Origin: Candidatus Aquidulcis sp.
GTDB lineage: Bacteria; Chloroflexota; Anaerolineae; Anaerolineales; UBA4823
Assembly: GCA_020723385.1 (NCBI GenBank)
Contig: DYIZ01000002.1
Location: 36,164 to 100,163 of the forward strand
Reading direction: 5' to 3'
DNA: 64,000 bases
Below, piece after piece: positions 34,002-42,676 of the stretch. Each line of letters begins with the position of its first letter. Within the stretch, counting starts at the first letter, position 1. The notes under the pieces are model-generated. The model had not been told where the DNA came from. It did no database searches and was given only the letters and a program-made list of their open reading frames with translations. Position numbers and translations under genes: made by a program.

Positions 34002-34805
34002 TTACGCCTGAGCAGTAAACATCATAAATCGCAGCACTTCGAAGTAATCGTCCGTCTCGAAGCGCACGATCATATCGTCAATTTGCCGCGCGCCGGGATA
34101 AAAAGCATCGTGATAGGCGTTGTATCCTGCCCGGTAGCGGCTCTCGACTGAGAAGTGGGCCGGCAGCGCCGGTTGGACAAAGTTGGCAACCTGCGTCACC
34201 GCCTGCGCCATTCCCTCCCGGATGCGGGCCGTCGCCAACTCGGGATGGATGTTCACCGTGGAATTGCCCACACCCTGTTTGACCGCCGCCGTCTGGATGC
34301 GCGGGTTGAATGCAGCCGCTTCGTCGCAGATGCCCCGGTCGCCGGAGATGAAGACCAGGGGCACGCCTGCGTAAGCCGCGGTGTAGGCATCCATCAAAAA
34401 CTCGGAGGCAAACACATCATTGATCTTGAGGGTAGTCAGCTTTCCGGTGAAGCTGTGCGCCAGCGGGCTGGTGCCCGATCCGGCGCGGGAGTGATAGCCA
34501 ATGAGCGCCACCGCGGCAAAGGTCTTGTCCAGCCCTTGCAGGGTGAGAAACGGGTGGCCGCTCCAGCCGCGGATCAGGCGAGCCTCTTTCGGAAGTTTGG
34601 CGGCGATCAGGTTGCGGGCGCTGTCGTGCGAATCCTTCACCCAGATTTCGGTTGCCCCGGCCTGGAGCGCCCCCTCGCAAGCAGCGGCGACCTCGGCGGT
34701 CATTTGCTCACGGGCGGCGTAGTGCTCGCCGTGGCCCAATTCGGTTTCGTCCCAGTGAGTGACGTCGGTGATGCCTTCGATGTCGGCGCTGATAAAGATT
34801 TTCAT
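34002..34805 (-). CDS. M55-family D-aminopeptidase (DppA-like)
   Basis: 267 residues. All metal ligands of Bacillus DppA can be placed: Asp8 and Glu10 (SADIEG), His60 (KDSHDS), His105 (IGYHSR) and Glu135, with the likely catalytic His117 in LAHSFTG. DppA is a self-compartmentalising zinc enzyme that cuts short D-amino-acid peptides. In this setting it might degrade D-residue-containing peptides from cell wall or peptide antibiotics, which is inference. ATG start; neighbours are a methyltransferase and a GNAT. Confidence 0.9.
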   Translation of the reverse strand: MKIFISADIEGITDVTHWDETELGHGEHYAAREQMTAEVAAACEGALQAGATEIWVKDSHDSARNLIAAKLPKEARLIRGWSGHPFLTLQGLDKTFAAVALIGYHSRAGSGTSPLAHSFTGKLTTLKINDVFASEFLMDAYTAAYAGVPLVFISGDRGICDEAAAFNPRIQTAAVKQGVGNSTVNIHPELATARIREGMAQAVTQVANFVQPALPAHFSVESRYRAGYNAYHDAFYPGARQIDDMIVRFETDDYFEVLRFMMFTAQA

Positions 34806-34869
34806 AATGTTTCTACCTTCTTTGTTGTCAAAAAATTGAAATAGAGATCGGATTTTTTACATCAAACTT

Positions 34870-35634
34870 TCATGGCTTGATCGCCCTGGTGGCGATGTAA
34901 TGCGGCATATAGGCCCCCAGCGGGGTATTTTGGGTATCTTCGTACAGCCCGGCCAGCCGGAAACCGGCCTCGAGCTGCCCGCCGATCTGGTCTTCGAGCG
35001 AGTGGCTGAATTCCCACGGGTCGTCAGGGTCATACTCGGCGGCAAGCTCTTCGGGGGTCAGGTTTCGGCTGTCGAAGGGCAACTTATGGCGCACCTCGAA
35101 GATGCCCTGCTCGGCTTTGCGCCAGTCGAATAGATAGGCAGCGGGATTGTTGAAACCCGCCAGCAAAGCGCCGCCGCGCCGCAGGACGCGGTAGGCTTCT
35201 TGCCACACCGGGCGGATTTCGTGGATGAAGCAGTTAGAGACCGGGTGAAAGATCAGATCGAAGGATTCATCGGCGAAAATCGAGAGATCACGCATATCGC
35301 CTTCGACGGTGGTGATCGCCAGCCCCTCGCGGGCAGCCACCTCCTGGTCACGCGCCAATTGGCGGGGGGAGTTGTCCAGGATGGTGACGCGCGCCCCGAG
35401 GGCGGCAAACACCGGCCCCTGCTGCCCGCCGCCGCACGCCAGCCCCAGGAGGTCAATCCCGGCCAGCGAGGCGGGGAACCATCCCCGGGGGACAGGTTTC
35501 GTCTCGGTGAGCAGCACTCCCCATCGGCCAAGTTTCGCTTCGGCGATCACTTCCGGCGAGACCGGGACCGTCCACGGGTTGCCAGATTCGACCTGTTTAT
35601 TCCATTTGTCACGGTTGTAAGCTCGAATGTCCAT
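34870..35634 (-). CDS. class I SAM-dependent methyltransferase
   Basis: 254 residues. Motif I is unusual, DLLGLACGGGQQGPVFAAL, a form seen in a subgroup whose members begin with WNKQVESGNPWTVPVS-like segments. The acid after strand 2 is in VTILDNSPRQLA, and later LRRGGALLAGF. About 64 bases separate it from the M55 gene. Substrate unknown. Confidence 0.84.
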   Translation of the reverse strand: MDIRAYNRDKWNKQVESGNPWTVPVSPEVIAEAKLGRWGVLLTETKPVPRGWFPASLAGIDLLGLACGGGQQGPVFAALGARVTILDNSPRQLARDQEVAAREGLAITTVEGDMRDLSIFADESFDLIFHPVSNCFIHEIRPVWQEAYRVLRRGGALLAGFNNPAAYLFDWRKAEQGIFEVRHKLPFDSRNLTPEELAAEYDPDDPWEFSHSLEDQIGGQLEAGFRLAGLYEDTQNTPLGAYMPHYIATRAIKP

Positions 35635-35652
35635 TTCTATTTTCCATTGTTA

Positions 35653-36921
35653 CTAAACTTTGCCAAATTCAGACGATGGCTTTGTTCGGCTGCCATATAT
35701 TATCAACAATGGCGCTAAAAACACACCCGATAGACCCAAGGCGCGGCGAACCCCGAAATGGTCGCCGAACACCCCCAGGCTTGTGCTGGCTCCCATCTGG
35801 CCCACCATTCCCACCTGGCTGTTCATCGAGAGCACCGTCGAGCGGATGCTGGAGGGGATATTTTGATTCAGCCAGGTTTCGGTAACGGGGCTGCCGATCT
35901 CTTGCAGCCCGCTGACGACCAGCCAGGCGAGGATCGCCAGGGCAAAGTTGCCTGTCCAGGCGAATACAGCCAACCCCGCAAGTATGAGCGCGTAGAACCC
36001 AAGCAGAACACGCGCCGCCATCCCAGCCCGGTTGAGATTGACCCATCGGCGCACGCCCTCCATCCCGATGAGAGAAAACGACCCTTGCAGCATTTCCAGC
36101 AGTCCAAACCATACGTTCTCTTTCAAAGTACCGAGGAGTGGTAAGGTCAAGGTGGGCAGGGCAAAACCCTGGAGGATGTTGGCGCGCGAGAATTTGTAGA
36201 AGCAGTCGGAGAAAGCGCTGCTGAATAATTGGGCCAGGAAGAGCAGAACCAGTACCCGTGAGCCGCGAACGAGCCGCGCCCCCTCTGCAAACACATTCAG
36301 CGTCGTGCGAAATTGACCGAGCAAAGCGTCACGACCGAGCGGCGCTGTCTCACTGTTTCGTCGAAAATTCGTTTCCGGCATGAACGCGATCAGGAAGAGC
36401 GTCAACACGAACCACAGGATACCGCCCACCATGATGGGAGTCTGGCAATTGAACCAGGCAGCCAGGGCAATGCTCAGGACAACGCCGATCCAATGCGCTG
36501 GAATTGCAACCTGCCTGCCGCGCAAGAAAACCCCGCCCACCCGATCGGTACCCACTTCATCGGTGATCCATGCCTGCAATGCGCCGCTCACGAAGGTATC
36601 GCCGATGGCTTCGATGAAAGCTGCCAGCAGCGCAATGGCAAAGATGGGGAATATCCCAATCGTCGTAAATGCCAGGCCGATGAAAATCCCTCCCAGGATC
36701 ACCGACAGCCGGCGTGAGTACACATCGGCCAGGACGCCGGTGGGGACTTCAAAAACCAGGTTGGAAACTGTGCTGACGATGAAAATCAGCGACACCTCGA
36801 ACAGGCTGAGTTTCATCACCGAATAGTAGAGCACCCAGATGCTGGTGAAGATCAGGCCGCCGTTGAATTCCCAGGCGGCGCAGCGGATATAGTAGATTTG
36901 TTCAGCAGGAAGCTTTTTCAC
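35653..36921 (-). CDS. MFS transporter
   Basis: About 422 residues and 10-12 membrane helices. Motif A-like loop VPTGVLADVYSRRLSVI. The start is taken as GTG 36921, five bases after the APH stop; a longer reading (ATG 36960 or 37014) would overlap the APH gene. It is related to MFS proteins of the DHA/tetracycline-efflux-like type, but too divergent to name a substrate. Confidence 0.83.
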   Translation of the reverse strand: MKKLPAEQIYYIRCAAWEFNGGLIFTSIWVLYYSVMKLSLFEVSLIFIVSTVSNLVFEVPTGVLADVYSRRLSVILGGIFIGLAFTTIGIFPIFAIALLAAFIEAIGDTFVSGALQAWITDEVGTDRVGGVFLRGRQVAIPAHWIGVVLSIALAAWFNCQTPIMVGGILWFVLTLFLIAFMPETNFRRNSETAPLGRDALLGQFRTTLNVFAEGARLVRGSRVLVLLFLAQLFSSAFSDCFYKFSRANILQGFALPTLTLPLLGTLKENVWFGLLEMLQGSFSLIGMEGVRRWVNLNRAGMAARVLLGFYALILAGLAVFAWTGNFALAILAWLVVSGLQEIGSPVTETWLNQNIPSSIRSTVLSMNSQVGMVGQMGASTSLGVFGDHFGVRRALGLSGVFLAPLLIIYGSRTKPSSEFGKV

Positions 36922-36925
36922 ACTT

Positions 36926-37957
36926 TTAGCGCATTTTGCTGTATCGAGTGGCCCACGCATGGAACCAGTCGAGATGCCGGTCGAAATAATTGTCTGTGAG
37001 CCAACTGACGCCAATTTGGGGCGTCCAATAGCGGATCGTCAGGCCCATCAATTCCAGGTGACGCAGGGGGAGGCACAATTGTGCAACGGCCAGCTCATTT
37101 TGGCTCAACGGGCGCTGCGTGGTATAGCCTTCGACAAAGGCTTCCCAAAACCGGGCCTTTTTGCGCCGGGTTTCGTCATCCAGGGCCATCCAATCGAAAC
37201 TGACGGGATAAACCCCAATGTCAATCGCCCGCCAGCCATAGCCAAAGCTATCGAAATCGAACAGGGTGAGGCGGCCGCGTTGATCGAAACGGGCGTTGCC
37301 CGTGTGGAGGTCGCCGTGGCACAGGCCATACATCGGGCTTTCTTTCGGCAGCAGGTGATGAAGCTCGGCCAGAATCTCGCTTCCCAATGTGCGCAGATAT
37401 TCCCAGTCGTTTGACCGATGTTCCAGGTAGGGCTGGAGGCAAGCCAGGGGTTGATCCACCAGATATGTCTCATCGAGATGCCAGCGGTTATACTTTTTCT
37501 GTAACTGATCGGCGCAACAGTGGAGGCGGCCAGCCAATTGCCCAAAGCTGCGGCTGTGCTCCAGGTTTTCCTCTTTCGGCTCATCACCAGGAATGGCGTG
37601 GAACAGCACAGCAAAACGCTTCCCTTCCGGGGCGTTCAATTCATTCACGTAAATGTTGTCGCTATTCGCAACTGGAATGACCACCGGAATATCTTGCTCG
37701 AGCAGATCATTCAGAAAAGCGATTTCTGCTTCTATCGCGCCCTGGGGGTGCCGGTTGTGCAGGTAAACCTTCAGGATATACGCAGCCTTGGGGGTATCCA
37801 GACGATAGACATCACTCATGCTGCCTCTGAGAAAGCAGCATCGAACCGGCTCACTCAGGCTATAACGAGATTGCGCCCATTCTGCCAGGGCAGACTCGCT
37901 TAAAATGGAGTACTGCACAGGGAAAGGGGAACCAGGCACAGTGGGGAGCTTTTTCAT
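36926..37957 (-). CDS. APH-family phosphotransferase
   Basis: 343 residues. Signature YGLCHGDLHTGNARFD, then LTLFDFDSFGYGWR. The N-lobe Lys is in AYILKVYLHN. The His-Gly-Asp-Leu-His form is close to the homoserine-kinase-II/SrkA-like and APH families. Linked to the MFS gene downstream by a 4-base gap, so kinase and exporter are probably co-expressed. Fourth APH-type gene of the island. Confidence 0.86.
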   Translation of the reverse strand: MKKLPTVPGSPFPVQYSILSESALAEWAQSRYSLSEPVRCCFLRGSMSDVYRLDTPKAAYILKVYLHNRHPQGAIEAEIAFLNDLLEQDIPVVIPVANSDNIYVNELNAPEGKRFAVLFHAIPGDEPKEENLEHSRSFGQLAGRLHCCADQLQKKYNRWHLDETYLVDQPLACLQPYLEHRSNDWEYLRTLGSEILAELHHLLPKESPMYGLCHGDLHTGNARFDQRGRLTLFDFDSFGYGWRAIDIGVYPVSFDWMALDDETRRKKARFWEAFVEGYTTQRPLSQNELAVAQLCLPLRHLELMGLTIRYWTPQIGVSWLTDNYFDRHLDWFHAWATRYSKMR

Positions 37958-38026
37958 CGGTCACAACCCAGCCACAAATTGCGAGAAGCGTTGTTTGCTG
38001 GGGGATGCGTCAATGATCCTGGATGG

Positions 38027-38800
38027 TCATTCGCTCGATACCTGGCAGACGAAAATCATCATCAGGCTCTCGCTTGTCAACGGGCTGCGATCCCAATCGC
38101 CGTAGCGTTCCAACACCTCGAAGCCGTTGTGTTGCAGCAGCAGATCCATCTCTTGAGGGAAGAAGTAGCGCAGCGAAAGCGGCGCGACTTGCAAAATTTC
38201 CTGCCCGGTTTCATCTTTCCAGCGCCGGTAAGCGGTTTCGGTGTGAACTTGGCTGAGATCGTTATAAGAATCGGTGCCGGTCACGCGCACTTCCTGGTCA
38301 AGATCGTTAGTGTAGACGAACCATTCCTGCTCGGTCTCGCAGGTTTCCATGTTCCGGGCGTGTGGGAAAAGGACGCCGAACACGAACCGTCCCTCCGGGG
38401 CCAGGTGGGCGCGCACGCAGGCCAGGGCAGCCTCCTGGTCGGCGCGGGTGAGGAAGTGCTGCATCCCGGCGGATGACATGAAGATCAGGCGAAATTGCAT
38501 CCCCAGGTTGAAATAGCGGGCGTCGGCTTCCACCCAGCGGATGGGGAGATGGGGCGCCTTCTCTTTAGCCCGCGCCAACATGCCGGGAACGATGTCCAGC
38601 CCGGTGATCTCCACGCCCTGCTCGGCCATGGGGATGGTGAGCCGCCCGGTGCCGCAGGCGATTTCGAGCGCCGGGCCGCCCAACTGCTGCGCCAGCGTTA
38701 GGAAGAACGGGCCATCCGGGTCGAAATCGTGGTTTTCCCAATCATAGACAATGGGATCGTCATATTCGATGAGGTTGGTGGTATCCAAGATTTTCTCCAA
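38027..38800 (-). CDS. class I SAM-dependent methyltransferase
   Basis: 257 residues. Motif I PALEIACGTGRLTIPMA, strand-2 acid ITGLDIVPGMLARA, and LAPEGRFVFGVLFP. This form (EIACGTGR) resembles small-molecule methyltransferases of the Methyltransf_25 type. It is followed by an 80-base gap with a cgctgagtccgcagag repeat fragment and a small hairpin. No further clue to substrate. Confidence 0.85.
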   Translation of the reverse strand: MEKILDTTNLIEYDDPIVYDWENHDFDPDGPFFLTLAQQLGGPALEIACGTGRLTIPMAEQGVEITGLDIVPGMLARAKEKAPHLPIRWVEADARYFNLGMQFRLIFMSSAGMQHFLTRADQEAALACVRAHLAPEGRFVFGVLFPHARNMETCETEQEWFVYTNDLDQEVRVTGTDSYNDLSQVHTETAYRRWKDETGQEILQVAPLSLRYFFPQEMDLLLQHNGFEVLERYGDWDRSPLTSESLMMIFVCQVSSE

Positions 38801-38807
38801 TGTATGA

Positions 38808-38865
38808 ATTCACAGCGGAGATCGCTGAGTCCGCAGAGGTGTTTTGAACAAGCGAGCTTCGCTCG
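38808..38865. repeat. repeat fragment and hairpin between methyltransferase and ABC gene
   Basis: attcacagcggagatcgctgagtccgcagag (from about 38808) shares its motif with the repeat at 62166. It is followed by the hairpin agcgagc-ttc-gctcgct and a plus-strand T-run. Terminator function is doubtful because no plus-strand gene precedes it. Confidence 0.45.
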
Positions 38866-38880
38866 CTGTCGACACTTTTT

Positions 38881-40785
38881 TTACCGTTCTCCATTTGGCT
38901 CAGGTGTAGACTCTTGCTGCCAAAGCTGCTGCATCTCTTCGCAGGATTCGAGCAGTTCGTCCAGGGCACCCTCGGCCTCCACCCGGCCATTCTTGAGCAC
39001 AATGATGTGGTCGGCGCGGCGCAGCACCGGGCGGCGGTGGGAGACGGCTAGAACAGTTGCAGGGAGGGATGGAGCAGCTAAACAGGTATCAGGTAGACAA
39101 GTAGACAGGGCTGTGTTTACCTGTGTACCTGTGTACTTGCCTACTTGTTTACCTTCGACTATCCTCTCCCACAACACCCTTTCCGTCTCGACATCCAGCG
39201 CGGACGACAGATCGTCGAAGACCAGCAGTTCGGCGTCGCGGATGAACATGCGCGCCGCGGCGGTGCGCTGCGCCTGCCCGCCGGAGAGTTTGACGCCGCG
39301 TGCGCCAACCATCGTATCCAGGCCGTTCTCCAACTCTTCCAGGTCGCGTTCCATCACCGCCTGCCGCAGAGCCTGGCGAATCTCCGCGTCCCCGCGCGCC
39401 AGGCCGAGCAGGATGTTGTCTTTCAAGGTGGCGCTGAACAGGCGCGGCACCTGGGCGGTGTAGGCGCAGCGCGGCGGGGTGAAGAAATCGGCGGGGTTTC
39501 GCACGGGCAAGCCGTTCCAGCGGATGTCGCCGGACTCTTTGGGCAGCAGTCCCAGGAGCACGCGCAGCAGCGTCGTTTTACCGGACCCCACGCGGCCAGT
39601 AACCACTGTCAGGGCACCACGTTTCAGGCGGAGGTTGATCTCTTCGATGCCGTTCGAACTGCCGGGGAAGTGATAGGTCAAGCCGGTTGCATCGAGAGTT
39701 TCCAGATGGTCAGCATCTTTGCGAGTCGGGTAGAAAACCAGCGGGAGCGGGCCACTCAGATTGATCGGGCTGGGTTCCACCAACGCTTCGAGCGGCGCGC
39801 CTTCCATCAGCCGGTACATGCGTTCCACAGAAACGCTCAATTGTTTGTAACGCGCCACGATCATCCCGGCGAAGGTGGTCAAATCGCTCACGCTGGTCAG
39901 CAGATAGACGAACAACGATAAATCGCCCACCGTAAATGTGCCGCTGCGCATGGCCTGCCCGACGAGGATGAGGATGACGCCTGTCCCCAGGCTGGAGGTG
40001 TTACGGTAGAGCGCATCCAGTATGGTGTCGAACAGGCGCTCTTTGAGCGATACATTACGACGCGCTTCGTTGAGGTCGTCGAAGCGCCGGATGACGTTGT
40101 GCTCTGCCCCGGCGACTTTGACCGCCTGCACCGCGCCAAAAAACTCGCCGATGAAGCCGGTGACTTTACCAGTGGCTTGCCGGCTGGCGCGGCGGTAACG
40201 CTCGATGCGGCTGGAGGCGGCGTTGGCGATGAAGCCCACCAGGATCACCGGCAGCAGTGAGATCAACGTCACCACCAAACTGATGCTCGCCATCATGCCG
40301 ATGGAAACAATGATCACCATCAACCCGACCAGGATGTCGTTGATCCAGATGACGAACAGCGGGATCTCGTTGACATCGTTGCGAAAGCGGCTGATGGCCT
40401 CGCCGGGGGAATCGGGCAGCGGGGAAGCGCCCGGCCGCCGCAGGATGTGACGCAGCAAATTCTTGCGCAGCAGCGTATCGTCATCAGCAAACAGGGGCAC
40501 ATCGGCGTAGAAGAAACCCAATTCGCCCGTCACCCGCATCAGATAGCTGGCGGCGACCATGCCAATCACTGTCCAGAGGTTGACTCCTGCCGGGGCCTGA
40601 CCGCTCAACAGGTCGAAGAAAACTTTGAGGATCAAGGCAGGCGCAAGCTGCCAGGCCGCCCGGAATAACAGCACCGAGAAGAAGTCTACCACCCAGTACC
40701 ACGTGCGGAAGCCCACCATCGCCAGGATGACGCGCCAGGCGGGCAGGGCGGGGATTTTTATGTTTTCGTTTGTAGTTGATGTCAT
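38881..40785 (-). CDS. ABC exporter half-subunit (membrane plus ATPase) with in-frame insert
   Basis: About 634 residues from ATG 40785: an N-terminal six-helix transmembrane domain, then an ATPase with VTGRVGSGKTTLLRVLLG, signature VKLSGGQAQRTAAARMF and Walker B LLVFDDLSSALD. Between the D-loop and the H-loop (VLAVSHRR) lies an extra stretch of about 30 residues, encoded by an acaggtagacaagtag-type repeat at 39070-39156. Such a place in the ATPase is sensitive, so activity needs testing. It pairs with the ABC gene upstream, probably as a heterodimeric drug or lipid exporter. Confidence 0.87.
   Translation of the reverse strand: MTSTTNENIKIPALPAWRVILAMVGFRTWYWVVDFFSVLLFRAAWQLAPALILKVFFDLLSGQAPAGVNLWTVIGMVAASYLMRVTGELGFFYADVPLFADDDTLLRKNLLRHILRRPGASPLPDSPGEAISRFRNDVNEIPLFVIWINDILVGLMVIIVSIGMMASISLVVTLISLLPVILVGFIANAASSRIERYRRASRQATGKVTGFIGEFFGAVQAVKVAGAEHNVIRRFDDLNEARRNVSLKERLFDTILDALYRNTSSLGTGVILILVGQAMRSGTFTVGDLSLFVYLLTSVSDLTTFAGMIVARYKQLSVSVERMYRLMEGAPLEALVEPSPINLSGPLPLVFYPTRKDADHLETLDATGLTYHFPGSSNGIEEINLRLKRGALTVVTGRVGSGKTTLLRVLLGLLPKESGDIRWNGLPVRNPADFFTPPRCAYTAQVPRLFSATLKDNILLGLARGDAEIRQALRQAVMERDLEELENGLDTMVGARGVKLSGGQAQRTAAARMFIRDAELLVFDDLSSALDVETERVLWERIVEGKQVGKYTGTQVNTALSTCLPDTCLAAPSLPATVLAVSHRRPVLRRADHIIVLKNGRVEAEGALDELLESCEEMQQLWQQESTPEPNGER
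39070..39156. repeat. palindromic repeat inside the ABC exporter gene, in frame
   Basis: Left: aacaggtatcaggtagacaagtagacag. Right: tgtttacctgtgtacctgtgtacttgcctacttgttt, largely its reverse complement. It adds about 30 residues without a frameshift or stop. Confidence 0.75.
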
Positions 40786-40809
40786 TCGATGCTCTGTGCA
40801 ATTCCCTGG

Positions 40810-40910
40810 CGACAACGTTCCACGTTGTCGCTGCTTGCCGACGCTCTGCGTCGTCGTCGGCGCGCGACGCGGAGCGTCGCGCTTGGCGTTCCACCGCAGA
40901 GCGGTGGAAC
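40810..40910. repeat. array of four short palindromes between ABC genes
   Basis: cgacaacgttccacgttgtcg (40810-40830), cgacgctctgcgtcg (40839-40853), gcgcgacgcggagcgtcgcgc (about 40862-40882) and gttccaccgcagagcggtggaac (40888-40910), nearly end to end. They separate two genes that otherwise look like one operon, so they may affect mRNA processing or the ratio of the two subunits. Confidence 0.85.
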
Positions 40911-40920
40911 GAGATAAAAG

Positions 40921-42669
40921 CTACGCCAATACCTCTTCCAACCCCGTTTGCAGCAGACTGTAAAAACGCGAGTCCGGATCGGCAGCCAGCGCCAGGCGCT
41001 CGCCGTGCTCGCACACCTGCCCGTCTTCCAGGATCATGATCTGATCGGCGCGCTGTACGGTGCCCAGGCGGTGAGCGATGACGATGGCGGTGCGATTTTG
41101 CAGCAGCCGGTCAATCGCCCGCTCGATGCGCTGCTCGGTGGCGGGGTCGAGGCGGGAGGATGCCTCGTCGAGGATGACCAGCCCCGGGTCGCGCAGGAAT
41201 ATGCGGGTGAAGGCCAGGAGCTGCGCCTCCCCCGCGGAGAGGCTGTGCCCCCCGGCTTCGAGGCGGGTGTCCAGCCCCTCGGGAAGCGCCGCGTACCAGT
41301 CGCCCAGCCCCAATTCTGCGATGACAGCTTCGATACGCTCGTCGGGGATGCTCCGGTCGAAGAAAGTCAGGTTGTCGCGTACGCTGGCTTGAAACAATTG
41401 CACATCCTGGGTGACGAAGGCGATGCGCTGGCGCAGATCGGCGAGGCGGGCATCCCGCAAGGACGCGCCGTCCAGTCGAATCTGGCCCGAGGTGGGATCA
41501 TACAGCCGGAAGATCAGCCGGGCGAGGGTGGTTTTCCCGCTGCCGGTGCGCCCTAAAAGGCCCAGGACGGTTGAAGGTCGAAGGTTGAAGGTCAGGTTAT
41601 GTAAGATCGGCTCGTCAGAGTTATAGGCAAAGGAAACGTTGTCGAACGCCAGCCCCAGCGGCCCGGCAGGAATCGCCGCCCCCGCGCCGTCCTGAATCTG
41701 GCTCTGCACTTTGCGAAGTTCCCCAAGCCTCTCGACGCACGCCCCGATGGTCTGGAAACTCTCCGTCTGGCGGGTGAGCGCCCAAATGGGCTGCTCCAGC
41801 AGATTGACGTAATTCACCAGCAGGTACACTGTCCCGAGAGTGATCGAACTGCCGGTGAAAAGCCAGTAACCGATGCCGATTGCCAGTCCATTGCCCAGGG
41901 CAAGCACCGCGCCCATCGCCATCATGATCAACATACCCATCCAATGAGCCTTACGATTGGTGCGCAGGATGCCGGTTTGCAGTCGGTACAACTCGCGGAT
42001 CGAGTAATCTACCGCGCCGCTGGAGCGAATATCTTCCGTGGCGGCCAATTGCTCTTCGAGGAAGCCGAACAGGTTGGCTTCGGCCTGGCGGCGCGCTTTT
42101 TGGTGAGGCACGGCGATGTCGCGCATCCGGTAAAGGATGGTGAATGCCACCACCGCGAACACTGTGAAGGCCAGCCCGGCGCGCCAGTCTTCCAGGAAGA
42201 GGGCGGCCAGAATCCCGACAAGCAGTAGTCCATTGCCGACCAGCGTCACGACGAACTGTGAGAAGAAATCGGCCATCGCAGCCACGTCGCCGTCAATGCG
42301 CTCGATCAGCTCGCCGGGAGTGTGGTTGTTGTGGAAGCTCATGTCCAGGTTGAGACAATGGCGGGCCAGCTCGGCGCGCAGGGCGTTGGTCGCCGTCCAG
42401 GCCACGCTTTCGCCCAGGTAGGTCACGCTGACCGAAACACCCTGCTGCAGGAGGGCTATGCCGATGAAGGCCAGGGCGGTGATCGCCAGGAGCAGGTTGG
42501 TCGCTACACTGCCCAGGGCGGCGTCAATGAAACGGCGCATGATTTGCGGGAGCAGGAGCTGCAAGCCGATACCGCCGAGCAAGAGCACCATCAGCAGGGC
42601 AAAGCGCCGTTTTTGCGGGCGGATGTGACGGGAGAGTAAATCCCAATAGGATTTGAGGGGGAGGTTCAT
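40921..42669 (-). CDS. ABC exporter half-subunit
   Basis: 582 residues, a standard half-transporter: six membrane helices, then the ATPase with LGRTGSGKTTLARLIF, LSAGEAQLLAFTRIFL as signature and LVILDEASSRLD as Walker B. The signature is LSAGE rather than LSGGQ, a degenerate form often found in one half of heterodimeric exporters such as BmrCD-type pairs. This supports pairing with 38881-40785. Seven bases after the DUF4037 stop. Confidence 0.88.
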   Translation of the reverse strand: MNLPLKSYWDLLSRHIRPQKRRFALLMVLLLGGIGLQLLLPQIMRRFIDAALGSVATNLLLAITALAFIGIALLQQGVSVSVTYLGESVAWTATNALRAELARHCLNLDMSFHNNHTPGELIERIDGDVAAMADFFSQFVVTLVGNGLLLVGILAALFLEDWRAGLAFTVFAVVAFTILYRMRDIAVPHQKARRQAEANLFGFLEEQLAATEDIRSSGAVDYSIRELYRLQTGILRTNRKAHWMGMLIMMAMGAVLALGNGLAIGIGYWLFTGSSITLGTVYLLVNYVNLLEQPIWALTRQTESFQTIGACVERLGELRKVQSQIQDGAGAAIPAGPLGLAFDNVSFAYNSDEPILHNLTFNLRPSTVLGLLGRTGSGKTTLARLIFRLYDPTSGQIRLDGASLRDARLADLRQRIAFVTQDVQLFQASVRDNLTFFDRSIPDERIEAVIAELGLGDWYAALPEGLDTRLEAGGHSLSAGEAQLLAFTRIFLRDPGLVILDEASSRLDPATEQRIERAIDRLLQNRTAIVIAHRLGTVQRADQIMILEDGQVCEHGERLALAADPDSRFYSLLQTGLEEVLA

Positions 42670-42676
42670 AAGAGAG

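Noticed and set aside
34870..35634. 23S rRNA methyltransferase of the Erm type
   Set aside because: Motif I and the rest of the protein do not match Erm; looks like a small-molecule methyltransferase.
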